The notes below the pieces were generated by a model. It made no database searches. It was not told the origin of the DNA and saw nothing but the letters and a program-made list of their open reading frames with translations. From contig NZ_MUNZ01000079.1 of NCBI RefSeq assembly GCF_002001205.1, positions 1 to 64,000 of the forward strand: 64,000 nt of DNA, given 5' to 3'. Of the stretch, positions 26,970 to 37,701 are shown piece by piece. The stretch comes from Hydrogenophaga sp. A37. GTDB taxonomy: Bacteria > Pseudomonadota > Gammaproteobacteria > Burkholderiales > Burkholderiaceae_C. The first letter of the stretch is position 1. Every line of letters begins with the position of its first letter. The position numbers and the translations under genes were made by a program.

Positions 26970-27482
26970 ATGGAACCCGAACATGGTGTGAATGAACCGG
27001 TTGCCTTGCCCGTGGGGCGGCTGCAGGGGCGGCAGGTGTTTGTCGACTTGGTGCGCCAGGCCCTGGCCTGTGCCGCGCGCGAGCGGTGGGGGCACATCGT
27101 GCTCAGCGACCCCGATTTCGCCGACTGGCCGTTGGGCGAACGTGCCGTGGTGGACTCACTTCAAGCCTGGGCCGGTCGTGGCCGCCACATCCGGTTCATG
27201 GCGCGGGACTTCGGATGCCTGCGCGAGACGCATCCACGTCTGGTGCAATGGCGGACCACCTGGGCCCATCTGGTTGAAGCCCATGCGTGCCGTGGGTTGT
27301 CGGGGGGCGACGTGCCCAGCGCGATTTGGTCACCCGGCTGGACCATGGAGCGTCTCGACATCGACCGTTGCACATTGGTGGCCAGCACTGAACCCGAGCG
27401 CCGAACGCAGTTGCATGAACGCTTGCAGGCGTGCTGGCAACAAGGAAGCCCGTCGTTCGCGGCCACCACATTGGGTTTGTAG
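26970..27482 (+). CDS. Conserved-looking protein of unknown function, 170 aa
   Basis: I do not recognise the family with certainty. The protein is soluble, without signal peptide or membrane segments, and rich in arginine, tryptophan and leucine. It has a clear phrase around residues 45-60 (SDPDFADWPLGERAVVD) followed by RHIRFMARDF, which could be a small alpha/beta fold. The ATG at 26970 has AAGGA about seven bases upstream and follows the oxygenase stop by 19 bp, so the two genes are probably co-transcribed. Starts further upstream would overlap the oxygenase gene. Confidence 0.8.
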   Translation: MEPEHGVNEPVALPVGRLQGRQVFVDLVRQALACAARERWGHIVLSDPDFADWPLGERAVVDSLQAWAGRGRHIRFMARDFGCLRETHPRLVQWRTTWAHLVEAHACRGLSGGDVPSAIWSPGWTMERLDIDRCTLVASTEPERRTQLHERLQACWQQGSPSFAATTLGL

Positions 27483-27706
27483 TCTTTCGTGTGACAGATT
27501 GTTTTTTTTGAACTTACTCTGTCAACAAAAGAAAAAAATGGGCGAGGGTAAATACTTATGGTTGATTCAAAGGTATGATTCTGACCCAGTCTGCAGGGTG
27601 CAATCCAAACGCTCGCGCAGCAGGGTCAACCAAGCCCGGATCACGGATTCGGGTTTTTTTATGGTTGATTCAAGATCATTTTTGTTCATCCATTTGAGGA
27701 ATCACC
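27483..27706. other. AT-rich intergenic region with terminator and direct repeat
   Basis: This 224-bp gap is clearly less GC-rich than its surroundings. A 15-bp direct repeat, TTATGGTTGATTCAA, occurs at 27556-27570 and 27659-27673. Between the copies lies an intrinsic terminator. The stretch could encode a short RNA or be a long 3' untranslated region of the upstream gene. Confidence 0.5.
27635..27660 (+). terminator. Intrinsic terminator upstream of alanine-rich lipoprotein
   Basis: CCCGGATC and GATTCGGG form an 8-bp stem (one G-T pair) with a three-base loop, followed by seven T residues. It lies about 150 bp after the nearest upstream stop codon. Confidence 0.85.
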
Positions 27707-28054
27707 ATGAAAAAGACCGTTCTGCTCGCCTCCCTGCTCGCCGCCATCGCCCTGACCGCTTGCGGCAAAAAGGAAGAAGCACCTGTTGCCGCTCCTGCTG
27801 CTGAAGTGGCCCCCGCCGTTGAAGCCGCCAAGGACGCTGCTGGCGCCGCTGTCGACGCCGCCAAGGATGCTGGCGCCGCTGCTGCCAACGCCGGTGCTGC
27901 TGCTGGCGCCGCTGCTGGTGCTGCCGCCGCTGGTGCTGCTGACGCCGCCGCCACTGCTGCCAAGGACGCCGCAGTCACCGCTACCGACGCAGCCAAAGAA
28001 GCCGCTGACAAGGCTGCTGAAGCCGCCAAGGCCGCTGCCAAGCCCGCCCAGTAA
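27707..28054 (+). CDS. Small alanine-rich lipoprotein
   Basis: This 115-residue protein begins with a lipoprotein signal peptide and lipobox (ALTACGKKEE). Almost all of the mature part is alanine with regularly placed Lys, Asp and Glu (AAKDA, AAKEAADKA), which predicts one long amphipathic helix or an alanine coiled coil. This recalls Lpp-type lipoproteins, but no C-terminal lysine for peptidoglycan attachment is seen, so an equivalent role is only a guess. The ATG has GAGGAA upstream. A strong terminator follows. Confidence 0.88.
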   Translation: MKKTVLLASLLAAIALTACGKKEEAPVAAPAAEVAPAVEAAKDAAGAAVDAAKDAGAAAANAGAAAGAAAGAAAAGAADAAATAAKDAAVTATDAAKEAADKAAEAAKAAAKPAQ

Positions 28055-28083
28055 TACGGGTTCCGGGCTTCGGCCCGAACATG

Positions 28084-28115
28084 AAAAAAGCCGCTGTGAA
28101 GACAGCGGCTTTTTT
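28084..28115. terminator. Strong terminator after alanine-rich lipoprotein
   Basis: AAAAAAGCCGCTGT and its complement pair around GAAG, giving a 14-bp stem with A-tract and T-tract ends. It can work in both directions and separates this gene from the convergent bamC. Confidence 0.93.
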
Positions 28116-28183
28116 ATTGCCGGAACCGAATGGGTTCGGGCAAGTGAAGTGGACGGCCAGACGAGCTGGCCGTCCACTGTCGT

Positions 28184-29323
28184 TTACTTGATGTCGTTGG
28201 CCAGCAGTTGCACGATGCGTTGTGCATCGGCCGAACCGTCGGGTTGTCCTTGGGCGTTGAGCACCGACACCGTGGTGGTCGTGCCGCTGCTGCGCACGGT
28301 GATGCGGTATTGCGCCGGTTTGGCCTGTGGTTCACCGCCGCCGAACAAGCGTCCGAAAAAGCCCGGTTTGGGACCATCGGTGGTGGCCAAGGGCACGTAG
28401 CGGACGAAGTACATGCCCTGGGTACGGTCACGATCCTCCACGGTGAATCCGGTGCGGTCGAGCGACAACCCCACACGGCGCCAGGCACGGTCAAAGTCGT
28501 CTTCCATTTGCAAGACGGGCAAGTTGTTGACGGTGGTCACACGTGTGGTCGTCTGGGTGGGTGCTGCGGCCACCACGGCCTTCGCCTGTGCCTCGTTCAC
28601 ACCCAACTTGATCATCAAACGGCGCAGGAATTCCGTTTCGAGCTCGACGTCGGCAGGGCGGGGTTGCCAGATCGTCTGGTCCTTTTTGGAATCGGTGTAG
28701 ACCTCCACCATGCCACGGTGGCTGATGTAGATTTCGGTACCACCGGCGGCGTTGCGCTCCAGCCGGGTGCGGAACTTGTCGCGCTCGCCGGTCGAGTACA
28801 AGCTGTCGAAGACCTTGCCGATGGTGGATCGGATCACGTCTTGCGGCAGCTTGGCGCGGTTTTCGGCCCAGTCGGTTTCCATCACGCCCAGGTTCTCCTG
28901 GTTCAGCGTGAGAACGAATCCGTTTTCCTGCCAGAAGTCTTTGACCGGGGTCCAGACCTTGTCTGCCGGGCGGTCGATGACCAGCCAGCGCAGGTTGCCC
29001 GCGCGCTCGATGCGCACGTCACCCACTTTGTTCGCTGCCGTGTCGCTGGCACCTGCACCCGTGACGGGCTGCGCGGCCTGATAACCACTCGCCGTCACGA
29101 CCGAGCCGGGCACCTGGTAACGAGCGTCACGGCTGAGCTGGGTCAGATCGGGAGGCACGTCGAGTGTGTTGCCCTGGCGCGCGCTTTTGTAGTCGATCTT
29201 GTCTTCCTGCAGCACGGAACAGCCCGTGGCCAGCACGGCGGCCAGAGCCACCACCCCGAGGCGGTCTCGAGGGGCGCGCCAAGGGCTGGGGGAAGAACAT
29301 GACATGGGGTGGAGTGTGTGCAT
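28184..29323 (-). CDS. bamC: Outer membrane assembly lipoprotein BamC
   Basis: This 379-residue lipoprotein belongs to the BAM complex that inserts beta-barrel proteins into the outer membrane. The signal peptide ends at a lipobox (VLATGC, Cys35). An unstructured segment (about 36-105) precedes two helix-grip domains, about 110-225 (NLRWLVIDRPADKVWTPVKD) and 270-375. It is somewhat longer than E. coli BamC (344). It lies 37 bp downstream of dapA on the same strand, the classical dapA-nlpB order. Confidence 0.93.
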   Translation of the reverse strand: MHTLHPMSCSSPSPWRAPRDRLGVVALAAVLATGCSVLQEDKIDYKSARQGNTLDVPPDLTQLSRDARYQVPGSVVTASGYQAAQPVTGAGASDTAANKVGDVRIERAGNLRWLVIDRPADKVWTPVKDFWQENGFVLTLNQENLGVMETDWAENRAKLPQDVIRSTIGKVFDSLYSTGERDKFRTRLERNAAGGTEIYISHRGMVEVYTDSKKDQTIWQPRPADVELETEFLRRLMIKLGVNEAQAKAVVAAAPTQTTTRVTTVNNLPVLQMEDDFDRAWRRVGLSLDRTGFTVEDRDRTQGMYFVRYVPLATTDGPKPGFFGRLFGGGEPQAKPAQYRITVRSSGTTTTVSVLNAQGQPDGSADAQRIVQLLANDIK

Positions 29324-29360
29324 GGGGGGCTCGGTGGCGTCAGGAGGAATGGGCTGCGGC

Positions 29361-30248
<888 letters not shown>

Positions 30249-30331
30249 GTTCTCTGTCTCGGTACAGGGGGCGCCGTGTCACGGCAGCGAAGGAAAAAGG
30301 ACCCGGGCGGCACGCGCGCGAATCCCGCATT

Positions 30332-30886
30332 CTACCCAGCGGCATCCAGCGCAAAGCGCGGGGGCAGGGTGGCGGTGGATGGGGGTTTTCGCACCGCCAC
30401 GATGCGTTGGACAAAGCGCTCAGGGGCGTCACAGAAGCCGTCTTCATACGCTACGACATGCAGGTCGGCGCAGACCCGCAGCAGCTCACCGTGGTGTAAC
30501 AAAAAGTCAGGCCGCGAGGGCTTGCCCACGGTCTCGTTGCCGGCTGCAAAGGTCTCGCAGATCAGGACGCCGCCATCGGCCACGCTGGCGACGATCTGCA
30601 GCAGCAGAGGACGCCAGAGGTAGTTGGTCACCACCACCGCGTCGAAGGTCTCGCCCGCGAACGGCCAGGGGCCGTTTTCGATGTCGGCTTCGACGGCGCA
30701 ACCCAGCTCCGCCACGGCGGTGATGGCTTCGGGCGAGCGGTCCACACCCGTCACCGGATGACCGAGCCCGGCGAACCAGCGCAGGTGCCGGCCGTGGCCG
30801 CAGGCCACGTCGAGCACGGTACCGCCGCTAGGCACGAGGTGCGACCATCGCCTGACCCAGGCCGAGGGAGCTTCCGTGCCGTACAT
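30332..30886 (-). CDS. Class I SAM-dependent methyltransferase
   Basis: This 184-residue protein has the seven-strand methyltransferase fold. Motif I is LDVACGHGRH, motif II ends in VTGVDRSPEA and the acidic loop is EADIENGPWPF. It resembles the small TehB-like group but the substrate is unknown. Its ATG overlaps the stop of a 42-codon membrane-protein gene by one base (TGATG), and that gene in turn overlaps the MFS gene, so the three are translationally linked. The methyltransferase may modify a compound handled by the transporter, but this is inference. Confidence 0.9.
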   Translation of the reverse strand: MYGTEAPSAWVRRWSHLVPSGGTVLDVACGHGRHLRWFAGLGHPVTGVDRSPEAITAVAELGCAVEADIENGPWPFAGETFDAVVVTNYLWRPLLLQIVASVADGGVLICETFAAGNETVGKPSRPDFLLHHGELLRVCADLHVVAYEDGFCDAPERFVQRIVAVRKPPSTATLPPRFALDAAG

Positions 30887-31014
30887 CAGAAACAGCTCCA
30901 GAGCTGGTCGGCCAGATTCACCAGGAAATCAGGCCGGTTGTAGAGCGAGAGTGTGCCCAGCAGCGCGAGCGCCACCCCGGTCCACATCAGCGCCTTCACT
31001 ACCAAGGGCTTCAC
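30886..31014 (-). CDS. Small membrane protein, 42 aa, between MFS and methyltransferase genes
   Basis: This 42-codon gene starts at the GTG at 31014, inside the GTGA overlap with the MFS stop codon, and ends in a TGA sharing one base with the methyltransferase ATG. The product has one membrane segment (VVKALMWTGVALALLGTL) and a short tail (YNRPDFLVNLADQLWSCF). The precise overlaps at both ends argue that it is translated. No known family is recognised. It could be an accessory subunit of the transporter. Confidence 0.7.
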   Translation of the reverse strand: MKPLVVKALMWTGVALALLGTLSLYNRPDFLVNLADQLWSCF

Positions 31015-32252
31015 GCTGCGGCTCCCACGCGCTGCGGACCGCGGGTGATGGGCGCCTCGCGCACCGGCAGGTTGATCAGCGCGGCGAACACGCCCAGCGC
31101 GATCGAGATGTACCAGACGATGTCGTAGCTGCCGGTCTGGTCGTACAGGTAGCCGCCCAGCCACACGCCCAGGAAGCTGCCGATCTGGTGACTGAAGAAC
31201 ACGAAGCCGCCGAGCATCGACAAATGCGCTACACCAAAAATCTGCGCCACCACCGCGTTGGTCGGCGGAATGGTGGACAGCCAGAGCACGCCCATGACGG
31301 CCGCGAACACGTACACGCTGGCGGGCGAGAGCGGCACGATCAGGAAGGCGCTGATCGCCACGGCGCGGGCCAGGTAGATGAATGACAGGATGTGGCGCTT
31401 GGGAAAACGCTGCCCCAGCACGCCCGCCGCGTAGGTGCCCAGCACGTTGAACAAGCCGATCAGCGCCAGCGCGTAGCTCGCCACCTGGGGCGACAGGCCG
31501 TTGTCTTTGAGGTAGCTCGGCATGTGCACGCCGATGAACACCACCTGGAAGCCGCAGACAAAGTAGCCGGCCATCAGCAACTGGAAGCTGCGGTATTTGA
31601 AGGCTTCGCGCGCGGCCTGAAGAATGGTCTGTTCCCGGGGAGGCGCCACGCCACCCACAAAACCCGGTTCGCGCAGGAACAGCGCCAGCGGCATGATCAA
31701 CAACACCGCGCCACCGAGGATCAGCAGCGCCTGCTGCCAGCCGAACCCGCTGATCAGCCAGCCCTCGATGGGCACCATCAGGAATTGACCGAACGAACCC
31801 GCCGCTGCCGCCACGCCCATGGCCCAGGAGCGTTTCTCGGCCGGGATCTGTCGGCCGATCACGCCGTAGATCACGGCGTAGGTGGTGCCGGCCTGCGCCG
31901 CGCCGATCAGCACGCCAGCGGTGAGAGCGAACGTGAGCGGTGTGGGCGACAGCGCCATGCCGGTCAGCCCCAGTGCGTACAACACGGCGCCCAGCAGCAG
32001 CACACGGAAGGCGCCAAAGCGGTCGGCCGCCATGCCGGCGAAGATACCGAACAGGCCCCATGAGAGGTTTTGAATCGCCAGCGCGAACGCGAAGTTTTCT
32101 CGCGTCCAGCCCTGGTCCTGGGTGATGGGCTGCAGCCAGAGGCCGAAGCCGTGGCGCACGCCCATGGAGAGCGTGACGATGGCGGCGCCGCAGGCGAGCA
32201 CCTGGAGCGTGGAGAGGCGGGCGGTTGGCGCGGTGGCCGAATGGGAGGACAT
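31011..32252 (-). CDS. MFS transporter
   Basis: This 413-residue inner-membrane protein has 12 predicted membrane segments in two halves, with the MFS loop motif between segments 2 and 3 (GMAADRFGAFRVL). The pattern (GVRHGFGLWLQPI near the N-terminus) fits the oxalate/formate and monocarboxylate antiporter-like branch. The substrate is unknown. It is the first gene of a three-gene overlapping operon. On its strand a -10-like TACATT ends six bases before the ATG and no ribosome binding site is seen, suggesting a leaderless transcript. Confidence 0.92.
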   Translation of the reverse strand: MSSHSATAPTARLSTLQVLACGAAIVTLSMGVRHGFGLWLQPITQDQGWTRENFAFALAIQNLSWGLFGIFAGMAADRFGAFRVLLLGAVLYALGLTGMALSPTPLTFALTAGVLIGAAQAGTTYAVIYGVIGRQIPAEKRSWAMGVAAAAGSFGQFLMVPIEGWLISGFGWQQALLILGGAVLLIMPLALFLREPGFVGGVAPPREQTILQAAREAFKYRSFQLLMAGYFVCGFQVVFIGVHMPSYLKDNGLSPQVASYALALIGLFNVLGTYAAGVLGQRFPKRHILSFIYLARAVAISAFLIVPLSPASVYVFAAVMGVLWLSTIPPTNAVVAQIFGVAHLSMLGGFVFFSHQIGSFLGVWLGGYLYDQTGSYDIVWYISIALGVFAALINLPVREAPITRGPQRVGAAA

Positions 32253-32417
32253 CCCGAAAATGTAGCGAATCCCCGGAGAACGCGCCTGTCGCCTTCAATT
32301 CAAGTCGATGAAATCGGCGCTGGCGATTGATGTCCAGCGCGAATGGGTGGAGATGGCGGGTGTTTTCTCTGTATTTGCATCCAGTGGTTTGAGTGGGGAT
32401 GCTTACAATCCGCCCCC

Positions 32418-34388
32418 ATGGCAACCCAATCTCCCAACGAATACTCCGAAGGTTCGATCCGCGTCCTCAAGGGTCTGGAGCCGGTCAAACAGCGCCCGGG
32501 CATGTACACCCGGACCGACAACCCGCTGCACATCATCCAGGAAGTGCTGGACAACGCGGCCGACGAGGCCCTGGCCGGTCATGGCAAAAAGATCAAAGTG
32601 ACGCTGCACACCGACAGCTCGGTCAGCGTGGAGGACGATGGCCGCGGCATCCCGTTCGGCCTGCATCCGGAAGAAAAGGCCCCGGTGGTCGAGCTGGTGT
32701 TCACCCGGCTGCACGCGGGTGGCAAGTTCGACAAAGGCTCGGGTGGCGCCTACAGCTTCTCGGGCGGCCTGCACGGCGTGGGCGTGAGCGTGACCAACGC
32801 GCTGTCCACCCGGCTGGAAGTGACCAGCTACCGCGAAGGCCAGGTGGCCAGGCTCGCGTTCTCGGCCGGTGACGTGATCGAACAACTGGTGATCGCGCCC
32901 AAGGGCGAGGGCGACCGCAAGCAGGGCACCACCGTGCGCGCCTGGCCCGACGGCAAATACTTCGAATCCGCCGTGCTGCCCATGGCCGAGCTGACGCACC
33001 TGCTGCGCAGCAAGGCGGTGCTGATGCCGGGCGTGCAGGTCACGCTGGTGAACGAGAAGACCAAGGACACCCAGGTCTGGCTTTACAAGGCCGGTCTGCG
33101 CGACTACTTGGCGCAGACGCTGCATGGCGACCCGGTGATCCCGCTGTTTGAAGGCGAAGGTTTTGCCGACGCGAAAGACGACAACTTCGCCGACGGTGAA
33201 GGCGCCTCGTGGTGCGTGGCCTTCACCGAAGACGGCCAGCCGGTGCGCGAGAGCTACGTGAACCTGATCCCCACCAGCGCCGGTGGCACGCACGACAGCG
33301 GCTTGCGCGACGGCCTGTTCCAGGCGGTCAAGGCCTTCATAGAGATGCACGCGCTGTTGCCCAAGGGCGTGAAGCTGCTGCCCGAAGACGTGTTCGCCCG
33401 TGCCAGCTACGTGCTCAGTGCCAAGGTGCTGGACCCGCAGTTCCAGGGACAGATCAAGGAGCGCCTGAACTCGCGCGACGCGGTGCGCCTGGTCGGCGGC
33501 TTCGTGCGCCCTGCGCTGGAGCTCTGGCTCAACCAGCACGTGGACTACGGCAAAAAACTCGCCGAACTCGCCATCAAGGCGGCGCAGTTTCGCCAGAAGG
33601 CCGGCCAGAAGGTCGAGAAGCGCAAAGGCTCGGGCGTGGCCGTGTTGCCCGGCAAGCTGACCGACTGCGAAAGCCGCGACCTGGCCCACAACGAGGTGTT
33701 CCTGGTCGAGGGTGACTCGGCCGGCGGCAGCGCCAAGATGGGCCGCGACAAAGAAAGCCAGGCCGTGCTGCCGCTGCGCGGCAAGGTGCTCAACACCTGG
33801 GAGGTGGAGCGCGACCGCCTGTTCGCCAACACCGAAATCCACGACATCTCGGTCGCCATTGGTGTCGATCCGCACGGCCCGCTGGACACGCCCGACATGA
33901 GCGGTCTGCGCTACGGCAAGGTCTGCATCCTGTCGGATGCTGATGTGGACGGCTCGCACATCCAGGTGCTGCTGCTCACGCTGTTCTTCCGCCACTTCCC
34001 CAAGCTCATCGAGGCCGGCCACGTGTACGTGGCGCGCCCGCCGCTGTTCCGGGTGGACGTGCCCGCGCGTGGCAAGAAGCCGGCGCTCAAGCAGTACGCG
34101 CTGGACGACGGCGAGCTGCAAGCCATCCTGGACAAAGCCGAGAAAGATGGTGTGTCGCGCGAGAAGTGCCCGATCAGCCGCTTCAAGGGGCTGGGTGAAA
34201 TGAACGCCGAACAGCTCTGGGACACCACGCTCAACCCCGACACCCGCCGCCTGATGCAGGTGACCCTGGGCGCGATGGACTTTGCGGCCACGGAGGCGCT
34301 GATCACCAAGCTCATGGGAAAGGGCGAAGCGGCCTCGCGCCGCGAGCTCATGGAGCTGCACGGTGACTCGGTGGAGGTGGACGTGTGA
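32418..34388 (+). CDS. parE: DNA topoisomerase IV subunit B
   Basis: This 656-residue subunit supplies ATP hydrolysis to topoisomerase IV, which unlinks daughter chromosomes. The GHKL ATPase domain has EVLDNAADEAL, DDGRGIP and GGLHGVGVSVTNALS. The transducer domain follows, and the TOPRIM domain starts with FLVEGDSAGGSAK and carries DADVDGSH. Its length and lack of the GyrB insertion support ParE over GyrB, as does parC nearby. I chose the ATG at 32418; TACAAT ends eight bases upstream and no ribosome binding site is present. Its stop overlaps the next gene by one base. Confidence 0.97.
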   Translation: MATQSPNEYSEGSIRVLKGLEPVKQRPGMYTRTDNPLHIIQEVLDNAADEALAGHGKKIKVTLHTDSSVSVEDDGRGIPFGLHPEEKAPVVELVFTRLHAGGKFDKGSGGAYSFSGGLHGVGVSVTNALSTRLEVTSYREGQVARLAFSAGDVIEQLVIAPKGEGDRKQGTTVRAWPDGKYFESAVLPMAELTHLLRSKAVLMPGVQVTLVNEKTKDTQVWLYKAGLRDYLAQTLHGDPVIPLFEGEGFADAKDDNFADGEGASWCVAFTEDGQPVRESYVNLIPTSAGGTHDSGLRDGLFQAVKAFIEMHALLPKGVKLLPEDVFARASYVLSAKVLDPQFQGQIKERLNSRDAVRLVGGFVRPALELWLNQHVDYGKKLAELAIKAAQFRQKAGQKVEKRKGSGVAVLPGKLTDCESRDLAHNEVFLVEGDSAGGSAKMGRDKESQAVLPLRGKVLNTWEVERDRLFANTEIHDISVAIGVDPHGPLDTPDMSGLRYGKVCILSDADVDGSHIQVLLLTLFFRHFPKLIEAGHVYVARPPLFRVDVPARGKKPALKQYALDDGELQAILDKAEKDGVSREKCPISRFKGLGEMNAEQLWDTTLNPDTRRLMQVTLGAMDFAATEALITKLMGKGEAASRRELMELHGDSVEVDV

Positions 34389-35140
34389 TGCGCAGCGTGC
34401 TTCGCCTGTTCGCCGCGTGGGTCGCGGCCGGGCTGCTGCTCGCGGCCGCGCCCGCTCGCGCCGAAATCTGGGGCTTTGTGGACCGCAAGGGCATGTCGCA
34501 CTTCGCTGACCATCAGGTCGACCGCCGCTACGAGTTGTTCTACCGGGGCGCCAAGGCCTCGGCGGGTTCGTCCTCCAGCCGGGTGCCCAGCGCCGTCAAT
34601 GCGCCGCCCAGCTTGGGTGCGCGCTTTGATGTGTCCCCCGATTTCAAGGCCGTTCGCCACCTGATCCGCGAAGCCGCCAACGCCCACGGGCTGGAGTTCG
34701 AATTGCTCCAGGCCGTGATCGCCACCGAGTCCGGCTTCAACACCCGCGCGGTCAGCCCCAAGGGCGCGATCGGCCTGATGCAGCTCATGCCCGACACGGC
34801 GCAGCGCTTCGGCGTGCGGCCCAAGGTCAACCAGACGCTGGAAGAACGCCTGACCGATCCGCGCACCAACGTGCAGGCCGGCGCCCGCTACCTGGCCTGG
34901 CTGCTGAAGTACTTCAACGGTGAGCTGGAGCTGGCCATCGCGGCCTACAACGCCGGCGAGGGCGCTGTGTTGCGCGCAGGCCGCAAAGTGCCCAACTACC
35001 CCGAGACCCGCGACTACGTGCGCAAGGTCACCCAACTTCACCAGAACCTGCTGCCGCCCCGTGCGGTGAGCGAGGGGCGAGCGGCCGCCCTGTCACCCGC
35101 TGCCATGCAGCCTCGCAGCCTGCCCGTGGCCTCGCTCTGA
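34388..35140 (+). CDS. Lytic transglycosylase with SLT domain
   Basis: This 250-residue exported protein has a signal peptide (cut after ARA, near residue 25), a short domain resembling DUF4124 (EIWGFVDRKGMSHFADHQ) and an SLT lytic transglycosylase domain (residues about 90-225). The catalytic glutamate is Glu114 in ATESGFN, and GLMQLMP and AAYNAGEGAV also match the family. It cleaves peptidoglycan glycan strands to form anhydromuropeptides. The ATG at 34388 overlaps the parE stop (TGATG), and parC follows 21 bp downstream. A wall enzyme between the topoisomerase IV genes is a recurring arrangement in related bacteria, as far as I recall. Confidence 0.93.
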   Translation: MRSVLRLFAAWVAAGLLLAAAPARAEIWGFVDRKGMSHFADHQVDRRYELFYRGAKASAGSSSSRVPSAVNAPPSLGARFDVSPDFKAVRHLIREAANAHGLEFELLQAVIATESGFNTRAVSPKGAIGLMQLMPDTAQRFGVRPKVNQTLEERLTDPRTNVQAGARYLAWLLKYFNGELELAIAAYNAGEGAVLRAGRKVPNYPETRDYVRKVTQLHQNLLPPRAVSEGRAAALSPAAMQPRSLPVASL

Positions 35141-35161
35141 TCTGTACCCCACCGAATTCCC

Positions 35162-37503
<2,342 letters not shown>

Positions 37504-37507
<4 letters not shown>

Positions 37508-37695
37508 TGGGCGCCGACGCCACCAGCCTGTTCCTGATGCTGGCGAGCTTCGCGCTCACCTTCTTGGTTGCGCGCCTCATTGGCAAACGCCTGAAGGCCC
37601 GGCGCGATACGAAGCAGGCCGCCCAGGCCGAGCAACATCTGGCTCAACAAAGCCGCCAGGTGCGGCGGGCGCAGGCGCGCAAAAAACGCAGCTGA
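37504..37695 (+). CDS. Small membrane protein, 63 aa, coupled to parC
   Basis: This 63-residue protein has one N-terminal membrane segment ([20 protein letters not shown]) followed by a strongly basic, glutamine-rich helix ([10 protein letters not shown] at the end). The ATG overlaps the parC stop as ATGA, and a second ATG follows at once. The overlap and sensible topology support a real gene. I do not recognise a family. The basic cytoplasmic tail could touch DNA, RNA or lipids, but no function can be assigned. Confidence 0.75.
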
Positions 37696-37701
37696 ACCGC
37701 C

